Below the pieces are notes generated by a model, which was not told the DNA's origin, ran no database searches, and saw nothing but the letters and a program-made list of their open reading frames with translations. Made by a program: the position numbers and the translations under genes. Shown here one piece after another: positions 11,500-22,887 of a DNA stretch of 64,000 bases (position 1 is the stretch's first letter; every line of letters begins with the position of its first letter). Origin of the DNA: Ectobius pallidus (lineage: Eukaryota; Arthropoda; Insecta; Blattodea; Ectobiidae); the NCBI GenBank assembly GCA_964059195.1, contig CAXKWD010000002.1, forward strand, positions 169,142,559 to 169,206,558, given 5' to 3'.

Positions 11500-13460
11500 T
11501 TGATTGGAGATAGTCGTCACACTGTCTTTTAAGGGCTGTGTTAATCTTTTTGTATATATTTCGCTTTGCTGTGCAATCTAAATTAAACCATCCTTTTCTT
11601 ACTCTATTCTTTGATACTGATTTCAACATTCCTCTACTTTCCCTAACAATACAGTTATTTAATAATTTGATTACTCCTGCTCAGTCAGCCTAATTCCTCT
11701 CTTCTATACCTATTTTCATTAGTTCACTAATCTCATCATTTAACACTTTTTTAAAATGATTGTCTTTCTCACTATCCCAACAGATTCTCTTTTCCTTTTT
11801 ACTGCCTGTTACTTTACTGATTTCTACATTATCTCCCTTCCAGTTTACCTTAATATCTACAGATAAAGACTATGGCTACTTATACTTCGATCTTAAACTT
11901 TAATATACTATCAGATACAAGATATCAACACATAATCAATGATACTTTCCCTGTTATTGTTAATAAATGTAAAGTTTCCTTCTGTGTCATCAAAATATTT
12001 TCCATTTAAAATGTTCCACCCCAACTCTTCATAAAAATCAAGTAACTTCAGCCCTTCACTGTTCCAATTTTTGTCCTTACTCTTCCTTGTTGAATCTGTC
12101 TTGTACATACTGTTTGAACACTCAATACCTTTTTCGGTCACCCTGTCATGAACTCCCCTCATAACATATACTGCGCATAAGTTTATTTATCCATTAAAAA
12201 ACTTATTTCTCTCCTTAAATCACACCAGAAATTTATGTTAAAGTAAATCAAGTTTGTTGGAAGGATATAACAACACCCTATTATTAATTCAACCCCCTAG
12301 TGTTACCCTTTAAATCTACCCATAATACTTCTAATTCCGAATCAATTTCTATAACGTGCTGACTTCAACTTGCCCGCCGGGTGCCTCCCGAATATTTTCC
12401 TCTTTGATTTCTCTTTTCTAATACATGTATAGCCTTTAATGTTTATTTTCTTTTCTATCCCAATCCATGTCTCAGCTAATCCTAGAATTTCACATCCATT
12501 TAAAATCTCCCATAGGTCCCTATTTTTGTTTGTAATAACCCTTCAATATTTACAAAGCTTTATCTTAAAAAACCCATTCTCCTGCATTCTTTATTACCTA
12601 TGTATTAATATTTCCTTTTCTGTTTGTCCCCAATAATTACCCAGCTACTTAAATTATAGCCCCTGTTTCCCCTCTCACCTGTTTCCCTCATTTACTACAA
12701 TCAGACTTCCTTTTGGTGAGGCAAAGGTGCCTAACTTATTTTTTGGCGTAGTTTGGCAGGCGGGCTGCACACATATGTTTTCTAGTTTAATATCATGCTG
12801 CTCCTGGGGTGATGATGTAGTGACCATTGGTACCTTTGCTCATCACCTGGTAACTTCATCCCCTCTTGTGCTCGTGCTTCAGCTGCTTGAGTTCCTCGAC
12901 TGGACTGTTGATGCAGCATTTCCTGGTTATTTACTCTGCTTACTCCTGTGATTCTCCGTATGTTATTACTGAAATGCTGCTTGCATTAGTCCAGGTCGAA
13001 TAAATTTCTATCAATTTTAATCTTGCTTTTTACCAGTACTGCATATTAACCTGATTTTCGGGCTTCTTTTAGAAATGGTATCAGCTGTCTTCTTGTGTTT
13101 CGTGTTTCTGGATCATAATCTTGTTCCACTTGGATTTTTGTGCCTCTCAGAAGCCTTGTGTTATTAAGCTCTACTTCCTTAGCCACCATACTTGCAAATT
13201 TCACCAGGATCGGCCTATTTGAACCTCTCCCCAGTCTGCATGTTCCCGCTATTTGGTTCACGTCCATGTTTATTCTTAACGCCTGTAAATTTATTTCATT
13301 TCTGTTTTTTCTGTATTGATCCTTAATGTGTTTAAGATTTCCTTAAACTCAGTGATGTTTAGCTTCAACTCGTTTTTAATTTTGCTAATACCTTCATTTC
13401 GTTCTTCACTGTTTCTTCAATTGACGGTCCAGGGTTTAGTTCCACTCAGCCAATTATTAA
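11500..13460 (-). pseudogene. LINE relic: ORF1 tail, endonuclease and linker, RT missing
   Basis: Read on the minus strand from 13460. 13267-13046 encodes MDVNQIAGTCRLGRGSNRPI and later RRQLIPFLKEARKSG, the usual ORF1 C-terminal block of insect LINEs (RPILVKF...R..LIP.LKEAR..G). 12480-12360 gives LAETWIGIEKKINIKGYTC, the endonuclease start. 12120-11911 gives LKLLDFYEELGWNILNG and NRESIIDYVLIS, the endonuclease end. 11650-11520 gives RKGWFNLDCTAKRNIYKK, the linker to RT. Sequence below about 11500 does not continue into RT. Frames are broken in many places. Confidence 0.7.
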
Positions 13461-14221
13461 TAATGCCATAGTCACCAGACCCACAAACCATATGTTTATA
13501 TTTCCAATATTGTTGGCGTTTTTATTTGTAGTGTTTCTCCATCTTTTATGGCTTTACTTAATCAAGTAAAAGGTCCTGCAGTCGCTGACAGGCTAGAACC
13601 TTCACTTCCTTCACTTACTTCTTGCCACCACTGGACAAAAACCAACCTACCATTTAATTCTCTGATTGATGAATTACGGGAAACATAGGATGGCTTAATA
13701 CAATTACAGATCAATTGGTAAAAAATAATATGGGGGATGGAGGGGCAGGGAAGGAAAGCTTACAGAAAGGTTTTTGGAAAAGCAATTAGAGCTAGACTCA
13801 GGACATGGATGGGCAGACTTTGTGGGCATTGAGAAGTTCATTAGTATTCTTTAAAGAGTGGAAGGACCAGTGCTTTTTTTCAGTTTCATATACGAGAAAA
13901 TCATTAACTTCCACAATTTTGAAATCTGGAGAAATTTGTGCCAAACAATATAACGAAAGTTATGTGGATAAGTCTGGCAACGATATGTCAACTCGAAAGC
14001 GAGATGATAAAAAAAAAAAAAACACTGGGAAGGAGTATCGAAGGGAAAAAATGCATAGATATGTGTAACAAGCAAGAGGAGGAGGGTACTGCCTGGTTCA
14101 GGCAAGGGATTTGGAGGATCACAGGATTTAGAAGAGGACCACAAGTGTAGAATTTTAACTTTGTTTTCTCTAAACTTAAAAAAGTTCAGACTACTACTGC
14201 ACTGACCTTCTCAATTGTGTT

Positions 14222-15145
14222 CAGTAGCGGCTCGTGGCTCAAAACGAAAGTGTGCTGCAAATACTATCTCATACAGCAAACTTAAGATATTTTTAAAAAT
14301 TATTACCAGGCCTATCTAAACTGCTCGTCTCTTAATCCATCTCTGGGAACTCTCACGCGATTTTCTCTGCCCTAATTATTTTTTTGCTAATTTCTCTCGT
14401 CTCGTCGAACGTTGTGTGAGTTGTGTGACGAGAGAAAATAGCAAAAATAAAAATAAAATTAATAATAATAACAATAATAATAATGATAATAATAATATTA
14501 ATAAATAATAATAATAATAATAATAATTAGGGCAGGAAAAATCGCGTGAGAGTTCCCCGAAATGGAATAAGAGACGAGAAAATAGTATTTTTAATGATCG
14601 AGGTAGAGGAAGTCGCTTAGTGTTCCCAGTGCGACAGAATACTTAATCGGGGTTGTGGAATCCGGGTTTTTATGAATTTAACACATTCGAATTTGGCGGT
14701 GAAGATGAAAAGCATTGCTTACTCGCTACATCACGGTCCCCTACAGTCAGATGGTGGAAGATCTTCTCACATAACTAACAGCACACCCGCCGCGCCGGTG
14801 AGACGTGAACCTCCCTCAGAATCCCACTCCGGGCTGCCAGCTGCCGCAGCGCATTTTGCAGTTTAAAACTCCCATATACGCCATGCAGTCAAGGTCGAGC
14901 ATGACGTCACACCCTACGAACGCTGCGCTGTTCGAAAAATGCATTCACGAGGCGGAAAAGATAATATTCACATTACCGACTCTTGACTCCCAAGCTACCA
15001 GCTAAGAAATTCTCGCGTGGACGCGCCAAGTTCAAAATCTACGCAAAAGAAAATATAATATTGCGTTTGAAAATAACATTATACGACGAGCAGAAAACAA
15101 GCTGTGTGCTGCAGCACTGCAGCACATAGGAGAAACCGCCACTGA
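14222..15145. mobile_element. Non-autonomous hAT element with 8-bp target duplication
   Basis: Ends are CAGTAGCGGCTCGTGG on the left and GAAACCGCCACTG on the right. ATTGTGTT stands at 14214-14221 and again at 15146-15153, an exact 8-bp duplication, which is the hAT signature. Inside, 14322-14380 and 14520-14578 form an imperfect hairpin around an (AAT)n tract. No transposase is visible. Confidence 0.85.
14443..14528 (+). repeat. (AAT)n microsatellite in a hairpin loop
   Basis: AAT/ATA units with interruptions, sitting between the two arms of the inner inverted repeat of the hAT element. Probably grew in place after insertion. Confidence 0.9.
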
Positions 15146-15361
15146 TTGTGTTCCATATATTTTGTGAAAATGGAGAGTTTAGGAGAATAAAGTGACTTCT
15201 TAGATTCATCTGTATGTGTTATTACAACTGAAAGAGTATACTCAGGATTTTAAATCAGGAACTATTCAGAGATTTGTAATCTGAACTTTTCTTTGTGCTG
15301 GTAATATAGAATATTTTCCTGAGCTTATAACCAGATTTTTTCAGGGATAAATTCTGATGAC

Positions 15362-15615
15362 TTGGAGCCGATCTGAAGCTCCTCTATCAAGGAGAATGAA
15401 GTGCTGGGAAAGGATGGTGTTCTTTTTATAGAGCCGGGGCAGATAGAGGCATCTGGGTTGGAGATAGGAAGGAAGGATTATTGGGCACCGACCAATCAGG
15501 AACCAGACTGTGGACTGAAAAAGAGTGTGGGACAGATGATATGGGGGAGTGGGTATAGAAAAACGGTTAAACAAAATGAAGAGAGAGAGAAAGAGAGAGA
15601 GAGAGAGAAAGAGAG

Positions 15616-15677
<62 letters not shown>

Positions 15678-15758
15678 CAAGAGAAAGAGAATGAGAGAGA
15701 TAGAGAAAGAGAAAGAGAGAGAGAAAGAAAGAGATAGATAGAGAAAGAGAGAAAAAGA

Positions 15759-15789
<31 letters not shown>

Positions 15790-15886
15790 AAAAGAGAGAG
15801 AGAAAAAACAAGAGAGAGAAAGAAAAAGAGAGAGAGAGAGAGAAAGAAAGAAAGAGAGAGAAAGAAAGAGAGAGAGAAAAGAGAAA

Positions 15887-15917
<31 letters not shown>

Positions 15918-16165
15918 GAAAAAAAGGACGGGGGGGGGGAACTTTGCTCCTCACTTTGTCTACTTTTGTATACCCAATCCCCACATCATCTGGTCCTTAC
16001 TTTATTTAGTCCACAGTCTGGTTTGTGATTGATTGGTTCCCAACAATACTTCTCTCTAATCTGGATGCCCCTAGCTGCTCCAGTTCTATAAAAAGAACAA
16101 CATTCTGTCCCGTCAGTTCATTCTCCTTGACAACGGAGCCTCAGATTGGTCCCGAAACATTGACA
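15362..16165. repeat. Inverted Penelope-LTR-like arms flanking a (GA)n tract
   Basis: The left arm (about 15362-15559) and right arm (about 15968-16165) are inverted copies at roughly 80 percent by eye. The right arm ends with CCCGAAACATTGACATTTA, which resembles the terminal repeats of Penelope-like elements. The loop is a 350-bp GA-rich tract. Long frames in both directions across it are artefacts of the purine/pyrimidine bias. Confidence 0.65.
15582..15925 (+). repeat. (GA)n polypurine tract
   Basis: About 345 nt of almost pure purine on the plus strand: GA units broken by AAAG and AAAA steps, then GGGGGGGGG. Capable of triplex or H-DNA in principle (general knowledge of mirror-symmetric polypurine tracts). 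Confidence 0.95.
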
Positions 16166-16192
16166 TTTATCCATGTAACCACCTGGTAAGCT

Positions 16193-18640
16193 ATCAGAAT
16201 TAATTAAGGCAGGTGGGGATAGATTAAACTCAAAGATCTCCATAAACTCATTCTTATGATTTGGAGAAGGGAGGAATTGCCAGAGGAAAGGAAAGAATCC
16301 ATCATTATACCGATCCATAAAAAGGGAGTTAGGGCCGAATGTAATAACTATCAAGGAATTTCTCTCTTATCAACATCATACAAAATTCTACCTAATATAT
16401 TACTGTCATATGTGGATGAAATTCTACCCCATATGTGGATGAAATCATTGGAGATCACCAATGTGGATTTAGGCGAAATAAATCAACCATTGATCATATA
16501 TTTTGTATTTGCCAAATCTTGGAGAAAAAGTGGGAATATAATAAGTCTGTTCACCAGCTATACATAGATTTTAAAAAAGCACATGATTCAGTTAGGGGAG
16601 ACAAATTGTGTTCGGGATACCAAAGAAGTTAGTTAGGTTGATCAAAATGTGTCTAAATGAAACCTATAGCAGAGTCAGAGTAGGGAAATATATATCAGGT
16701 AGGTCTGCCTTAGAAGCGGATTGAAACAAGGAGATCTACTATCACCTTTACTTTTTAATTTCCTTTGGAATATGCCATTAGGAAAGTTCAGGAAAACAAG
16801 ATAAGCCTAGAATTAATGGCAGTCACCTGATTTTAGCTTACGCAGATGATGTTTGCTTGTTGGGCGATGACATAAACACAATCGAGAGAAATGCAGAAAG
16901 TCTATTCGATGGCTGCAGGATTGTTGGATTGGAAGTAATACAGAAAAAACTAAGTATATGATCATGGAACGTCAAAATAATGCTCTACAAACTATTAGAA
17001 TAGCAGGTAAATAGTTCGGACAAGTGGGAAACTTCAAATATCCGGGAGTAATAATCACAGACACAAATAATATTAAGGCAGAAGTTAAGTGTAGATTCAA
17101 ATCTTGAAATGCTTGTTTTTATGAAATTTAGAAACTTTTATCTTCTCGTCTTCTGTCCAGAAAACTAAAAATAAAGATTTATAAGACTATTATCCTGCCA
17201 GGTGTATTACATGGATGTGAGACATGGCAGCTTACTGGTTGGGAAGAACATAATCTGAGAGTGTTTGAAAACAGGGTGCTTAGGAAAATATTTGGAAATA
17301 AGAGAGATGAAAATGGAGACTGGAGGAAACTGCATAACGACGAGCTTCATGACCTGTACCCTTCACCAGATATAGTAAAGCCGCGTTTACACCTGTGCGC
17401 CTTGTGCCTAGTTGCTGTGCCTCTCCAGTGCCTCTGCGCATGCAACGGTGCAAGCTCATGCATGCAACTTGCCTCTTGCCACATGATTATTGTAGGCGCA
17501 TGCCTCTTTCTGTTCACACCTGGTAGAAGTGCGCATCTGAAATGTCCGCTTTGGATTTAGGTGCCGTAGCTACTGCAAGCTGTTGTTATTTTGCAACAAG
17601 TAAATTAGAAATGACCATAGGGGGATAGGAGTGTTTACAGGTCTCAAGTTAGAAACCAAAATAAACTATTAATGCAGTAGAGTACCACTAATCCGGACTA
17701 GATGGAACCGGACCCAGTCTGGATCAATGAAAGTCTCAATCAAACGAAATTTGCCTTAAAATGCATGTATTGTACTATAATACAAGTTTTCGATGGGTAA
17801 AACTATAAAAATTGATGTTTTTCTCTATAAATATAACTTTTCCTACAACTTAACTTTAGTTTTAATACTACTCTATACGTAGACCCAAGTTTTTAACCTT
17901 TGAACTGATGTAGGATTAACAAAATAAAACATCTTTGTGATATCATATTTGTTTCTCAGAAACCACAATGAATCACTTCTTTTAATCCTATCTTTGTAGA
18001 CCGAGGACCTAGCCATCCACAAACACGGACAAGAGCGATAATCCTCCATGAACTCAATATTCTTTTCATTAGACCACTCCACCATAATTAAAAATCAGAA
18101 CAGAACCTTTGAAGACGCACGACTGTTGCAAGTGTCTCCCCGTTACAAATGGGGAGCTACTTGCACCTATGTGCGCCGGCACAAGGTGGTCCATGCGCAC
18201 AGATTCCACACATGCCTCACCTTGCACCGTTGCATGCCCTGGCTTGCATCTCCAAGTGACAGGCGCATGTCTCTTTTGCGCATGAAATGTTGCACAGGTG
18301 TGAACGCGGCTTAAGGGTAATTAATTAATGGAGGATGAAATGGGCTGGATATGTTGCGTGCATGGGGGAGGAAAGACATATCTCAAAAGTATTGACTAGG
18401 AGACCTGAAGGGAAAAGACCCCATGGAACACCTAGACGTAGGTGGGAGGACAATATTAGGATAGATTTAAGGGAAGTAGGATTTGCAAGGGATGATTGGA
18501 CGGAGTTAGCACAGAATACGATTGAATGGCGTGCTCAGGTAAGCGCGGCAATGAACCTTCGGGTTCCATAAAATAGATAATATTCCTTTAGCTTGCTGAG
18601 GAATTGTCTATTGCCATTGAGTAATTAAGTAAGTAAGTAA
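16193..18640 (+). pseudogene. LINE ORF2 (RT to C-terminus) with (TAAG)n tail, split by a MITE
   Basis: Starts near 16193 with LIKAGGDRLNSKI, then WRREELPEERKESIIIPIHK, ECNNYQGISLLSTSYKIL, IIGDHQCGFRRNKSTIDHIF, LYIDFKKAHDSV and the catalytic YADD near 16845. The C-terminus gives FENRVLRKIFGNKRDENGDW and RKLHNDELHDLYPSPDIV, and after the inserted element KWAGYVACMGE, RRRWEDNIRIDLREVGFA and AAMNLRVP. Several frameshifts and stops. The 3' end is a (TAAG)n run at 18625-18640, not poly(A). The 5' half of the element is absent. Confidence 0.85.
17379..18311. mobile_element. PIF/Harbinger-type MITE inserted in the LINE, TAA duplication
   Basis: 933 bp with ends AGCCGCGTTTACACCTGTGC and GCACAGGTGTGAACGCGGCT. 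TAA flanks both sides (17376-17378 and 18312-18314). The interrupted LINE reads through cleanly if the element is removed, as the related copy at 30664-30690 shows. A 3-bp TAA duplication fits PIF/Harbinger. Arms of some 190 bp are themselves inverted and rich in TGCGCA/GCATGC. No transposase seen. A CCGGAC-bearing scrap near 17684 resembles a Tigger end. Confidence 0.8.
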
Positions 18641-19326
18641 ACCACTTGGTATGATGCCAGGTATATTTTCAGAGATTACTTTTTCAACTGTTACAATCAC
18701 GAAAATTAGGAATTCTACCCTTAGCTGTGTAAATAGTAGAAGTAATTTACTACATTAAACTAAATGGGATAAATGTGTTATAATGACCTGCATATTCAAT
18801 ATAGCAGAACAAATATTTTGAAGACAAATGTTCATTATTCTGGTATAAAGTTATTTAATAAACTACCTACAACTATCAAATCTACAGAAAAGCTAATTTT
18901 TTTTAAAAAGGCAAGGTCCTTCCTACGAACACATTGATTTTCTTTCCTTGTAGGATGAAGCATATAAAGAAGTGGTATAGCATCTAATAACCTACAGAAC
19001 AAATTTTAGAAAATAGTTTAAATCATGATAAATTAAAAACTAAAAATATATGAAATACTTGTCTGGAAGAAAAATTCTGAATTTCTAAAAACCTCTCCCA
19101 TGTTGATACTGATGATAGATGTTCTTTATGTTTCAAGTCCCTGGAGAGTGAATAACTTGTCCACAACTGGTTCTCAAGATACTGACATGTACTCCAAAGC
19201 TACTGCGAAGTTTGATAGGATGGTTTAATAGTACCAATGACATAGATATAAGGCATGATAATAAAATTCAATTAATTCATAAGCCCAATATTGAAACAAT
19301 TGTATGCAACTCATCATTAATATTAA
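18641..19326. other. Intronic sequence, nothing recognised
   Basis: AT-rich, no domain-bearing frame and no element ends identified. Confidence 0.3.
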
Positions 19327-19330
19327 TTAG

Positions 19331-20163
19331 CCTTTTGCAGGCGGCTAAGTTTTATGGCTGTGGGTGGAAGGCATTTTAAAAGGAAAAATAAGTTAATGAA
19401 AAACCTATTGAAAGTAATTTAAATCAAACATTCATGAATAAATACATATATAATTTGAATTTTTGCCGAATCCTGCCACTAATCTGCTTCAGGAACAATA
19501 TTTTACTATTTTGCATGAAAATGTTTTTGCAGAAACAGCACAAGTCTCACTGAGGGCATTATAAGTTTACACAAGCCTACAGTAGACTATGATTTTCAAT
19601 TAGATCAGTATCTTGATCAAAATCAGAAGGCAGAACTTGCCTTTGTTTGATAATGTATATTGTACATTGGGCCTGCATCAAAATTATTCACTTCCATTCA
19701 GCTGGGTGTATTATTGCCTCTAGTGTCACATATGTTGCTTTCACTCTCACTAACGCTGCCAGTGGCAATCTCGGAAAAACAACCCCTACTATCACTAAAT
19801 GATAATTCTGACACTTCACTATCACTGAATAATTAATTCATAAACTTCAGAACCTGTAAGACACTTTCTTCTTGCCAATTTACCAAAAATACGGGGAAAC
19901 ACAAAAGAAAAAGAGTACACCATTCACTAGATATACATGCCCAGTGAAATCTTCTACTAAAATCATCCTGGGCACGTGTATAAGGGAATTCCGAAGTTAG
20001 AATGGTTAAGAGAACATTCTCTTGTCATTGTTTTACGTTTTTATGTATTACGTGTGTGAAAAGAACCGGTCACATTATAAGTCGGTCAGAGAACTCATAT
20101 ATGGGTTTCCGCTCAAGAGCATGAGTACAGGCCTCCCACATATGGGTTTCTGTCCCCAAAGGG
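19331..20163 (-). mobile_element. piggyBac-like non-autonomous element, older copy
   Basis: Collinear with the element at 56964-58162 minus that one's insertion, from GGCTGTGGGTGGAAGG to TATGGGTTTCTGTCCCC. Ends CCTTTTGCAGG and CCAAAGGG are diverged; flanks are TTAG and TTGA in place of TTAA. The minus strand near 19830-19700 encodes an acidic start-like segment similar in position to a piggyBac transposase N-terminus. Confidence 0.6.
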
Positions 20164-20199
20164 TTGACCTTGTATTTTCATCTTGTATTGAATTTAATC

Positions 20200-20400
20200 T
20201 TATAGGGGTCATCCTGGAGGTAAAAGATGCTGTGGAAGACCAAGAAAAAAATGGATCGAAGATCTGACAGAGGATTTAAAAGAAATGGGAGTTTGAATGT
20301 GGAGGAGAGCGCAGAACAGAGAAGAATGGGCTTCGATTGTCAGGCAGGCACTGGTCCTCAATGGACCATAACACCAAGATGGATGGATTGATTGAATTTA
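20200..20400 (+). repeat. LINE 3' end with TGAT-type tail
   Basis: Encodes RPRKKWIEDLTEDLKEMGV then NREEWASIVRQALVLNGP, a C-terminal block of a second LINE family, ending in ATGGATTGATTGAA. Only the last 60 codons remain. It lies directly after the piggyBac element. Confidence 0.7.
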
Positions 20401-20668
20401 ATCTATGAAAGCATTTGAGTGAAGCTGTGATGCATTAGTGTGATGAAATGAAACATTCAACTGCATGTGCAATGCTGGACATGACACAAATCTGTAACCT
20501 GTAAAAGTCATGTGATGTGACTGAACATGGTTGCTTTCCTTCCTCACTTCAGTGCATGCAGGGAAGCTGACAGACATGTACCAAGATTTACTTTTTCATT
20601 TAAGCTTTACAAAGCAATGTTGTTTTTTTCATACTTCATTTTAAAAAGAACAACCAATCCATACTTAC

Positions 20669-20907
20669 AAGAGCAGGGTACCAAGGATATCCTCGACACT
20701 TGGCCCACACCAAATCTAGGGGTTCTAATTGACCACTACTTGCTCCTTCCTCCTCTCCTGAAGATTCGCCTCCTGAAGCTCCCCTCTGCTGTAGATCAAT
20801 GCTGGAACAACCACCATCTTCACTGCTACCAGTACTATCATCAGATGTGGAACAACTTGAGCATGTTGAATCTGACTGTGTCTCTTCATCAGTTTCTGGA
20901 GGTATAT
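20669..20907 (-). CDS. Br140: Br140/BRPF exon, acidic stretch and start of the PWWP domain
   Basis: 239-nt exon, phase 1 in and phase 0 out; acceptor ATTTTTAG, donor GCTCTT|GTAAGT. The product begins with an acidic Ser-rich region ([13 protein letters not shown]), a [11 protein letters not shown] stretch, then [20 protein letters not shown]. The last part is the opening of a PWWP domain, with PWYP in place of the name-giving residues. PWWP of BRPF proteins binds nucleosomes with H3K36me3 (family knowledge). The domain is cut after PAL by a 14.5 kb intron and resumes exactly at 6125. Confidence 0.93.
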
Positions 20908-21312
20908 CTAAAAATACAAAATGGCTAATTAATTCTTTCATTGCTGATCTTATTAATGACATACATAGCAGAAAATTGGATCTCCTGATGAATCTGTAAT
21001 AATAACTAGGGACAGAAAGTTTCAATTTTAGCAGATTTTCATATTATTTTAAATTATTTCCAGAGTATTTCTTTAGTGTTAACTTCACTTGCTATTGGGC
21101 CTTATTTTCCAAGTTGTCAACAGAATCCACTGTGAAATTATATTTCTCCTCCTTGAACTCTTCATTTAATTATTGCATAAAGACATTCTGTTGTAGTGTA
21201 TGTAACTAGGCTGTTAAGCTTCAAATGATAAGTCCCATTTTTTTTTTTTTGAGCGAGTTGTGTCTTCCCTCAGTGAGGACCTCATGATACTGGGAAAGCA
21301 GCAGCAGCTTAC

Positions 21313-21530
21313 CTCCTCCTCCACGCCTGTAGACCATGAAACTTTCAGAGCAGGGTAAAGGTGGAGCAGGCATCAGTGCACTAGCTCTCTCACTATCAGT
21401 TGCACCTGCTAGCAAAGGATTCTGCTCAACATTTGTGCTTGAACTTGTGCATTGATTCATAGCAGCATCCAAATTTTTTCGAGGCCGACCAACTCGACGA
21501 CGACTTGGTATTAATGATGGGCCACTCGAC
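21313..21530 (-). CDS. Br140: Br140/BRPF exon with AT-hook-like GRPRK and SFMVYR motif
   Basis: 218-nt exon, phase 2 in and phase 1 out. Acceptor TGTGTTGTAG, donor GGAG|GTAAGC. The product starts SSGPSLIPSRRRVGRPRKN, with a classic AT-hook core (RVGRPRK), and ends PPLPCSESFMVYRRGGG. A SF[LM]VYR segment before an acidic stretch and PWWP is a BRPF feature. The intron to the next exon is about 405 nt, so the last linker exons sit close together. Confidence 0.85.
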
Positions 21531-21583
21531 CTACAACACAGTAATATTAGTATGAATCTTCTTTTATTAAAAAAAAGGAAATA

Positions 21584-21955
21584 CAGTAAAGTCCTGCTAT
21601 TCTGAAAATCCGCCTATTCCGAAGAGAGTTCAGAAAAAATACCGATTTTTTAAACTTAAAAACAGGTGAAATTAAAAAGATGTTTATGAAAAAACATACA
21701 ATTATTGTTATAATAAAAGAAGTTAAATAGAGACATACATAGAGCCTAAGCTTGATGAAAACGCCTGAAACCAAATTGGAATGAAAGCTGGTTACTTACA
21801 GCACATGTCGGCTCCATTTATACAATTCCCCGCACTTAATTTACGCCGTAACAAGTCAATATGTTGATATTATTCATGAAATCCGCCTATTCCGAATTCC
21901 CACTAAACCGAACAGTGTTCGGTCCCAATTAGTTCAAAATAGCAGGACTCTACTG
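21584..21955. mobile_element. Tigger/pogo-like MITE
   Basis: Ends CAGTAAAGTCCTGCTATTC and AATAGCAGGACTCTACTG; inside, CCGCCTATTCCGAA repeats near both ends. TA precedes the left end, but the right flank is a G run, so the duplication is incomplete. It sits 54 bp upstream of the Br140 exon acceptor at 21530. Confidence 0.65.
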
Positions 21956-22496
21956 GGGGGGAGGGGAAACACACACACAGAATTCTATGGAAATGGAGGG
22001 GGAAAAAGGATCTAGAAGAAACTACTAAGATATCAAACAAATGAAAATATATTACAGCTACTACTATTATGAAATTTCTGATTGTGCATGACCTGTGACT
22101 ACGTAAGACAAGTGCTGAGATTTAATCCAGAATGCTTACAAAATGGCTAAGATCATCATTTCACCTATAAATTAAAAGGAAGAAATTCAAATTTCAAGGT
22201 ATGACTTATAAAGTTTATTATCATGACCTCTTAACTCCATTCTCAGTTCCAACTTGTTCTAGCATTATGATTATTTTCTCTTGATATTTGGTTATTTTTG
22301 TAGGGTCAGTAAGACTTCATATTTTAAAATAGTGTAAGTATGGCTGATAGGTTAACTTAGTATATAGTGTGCCATTTATTTCATGACATAGCTGATTATT
22401 TCTAAACCTATGCTCTTTTCTCTGTAGTTATTTCACTGTCCATCATTGGATGACATACTTGAAAGTAAATATGGGTTTAAAGAATATGTTTAAAGA

Positions 22497-22602
22497 AAAA
22501 TCTGTCCTGGGCGGGAACTGAACCTGGGTTTATAGCTCAGTATGCTGATGTAGAGACCTCTTGCTTCCCAGGAATTTAGTGAGTCCCTTCCAAGAAAATA
22601 TT
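22497..22602 (-). repeat. SINE fragment with B-box-like sequence
   Basis: The minus strand contains CCCAGGTTCAGTTCCCGCCC, a tRNA B-box-like core. Too short to assign to a family. Confidence 0.4.
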
Positions 22603-22610
22603 GTCTAGAA

Positions 22611-22879
22611 CAGCGTTTCTCAACTTTTTTGAACCCGAGGACCTCTAAAATGTCTAAAAGAATTTACGGACCCCTAATTTTGCATCCGATTTTTAAAAGA
22701 AGACCTATAATCTTAATATTTGGGGTATTAATTAAAGGTCATTATAACGAAATATGTGAAAAATGTTTACTTCTTTACTTTCCACTTACTATATGATATT
22801 TTTTAATTATGTCTGAGGACCATCTGCACCATCTTAGCGGACCAGCAGTGGTCCGCGGACCATAGGTTGAGAAATTCTG
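22611..22879. mobile_element. Short hAT MITE with exact 8-bp duplication
   Basis: 269 bp with ends CAGCGTTTCTCAACTTTTTT and GGTTGAGAAATTCTG. GTCTAGAA is present at 22603-22610 and again at 22880-22887. The ends match the widespread CAG[CT]G-TTTCTCAAC hAT type. No coding content. Confidence 0.9.
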
Positions 22880-22887
22880 GTCTAGAA

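Noticed and set aside
15341..15984. Long Ser/Leu-rich and Arg/Glu-rich open frames on both strands
   Set aside because: They come from the GA/CT repeat, which lacks stops in several frames. No start context or domain supports a gene.
20527..20999. Plus-strand frames over the PWWP exon (133 and 66 codons)
   Set aside because: They are antisense to the Br140 exon at 20669-20907, which has splice sites, phase and PWWP similarity.
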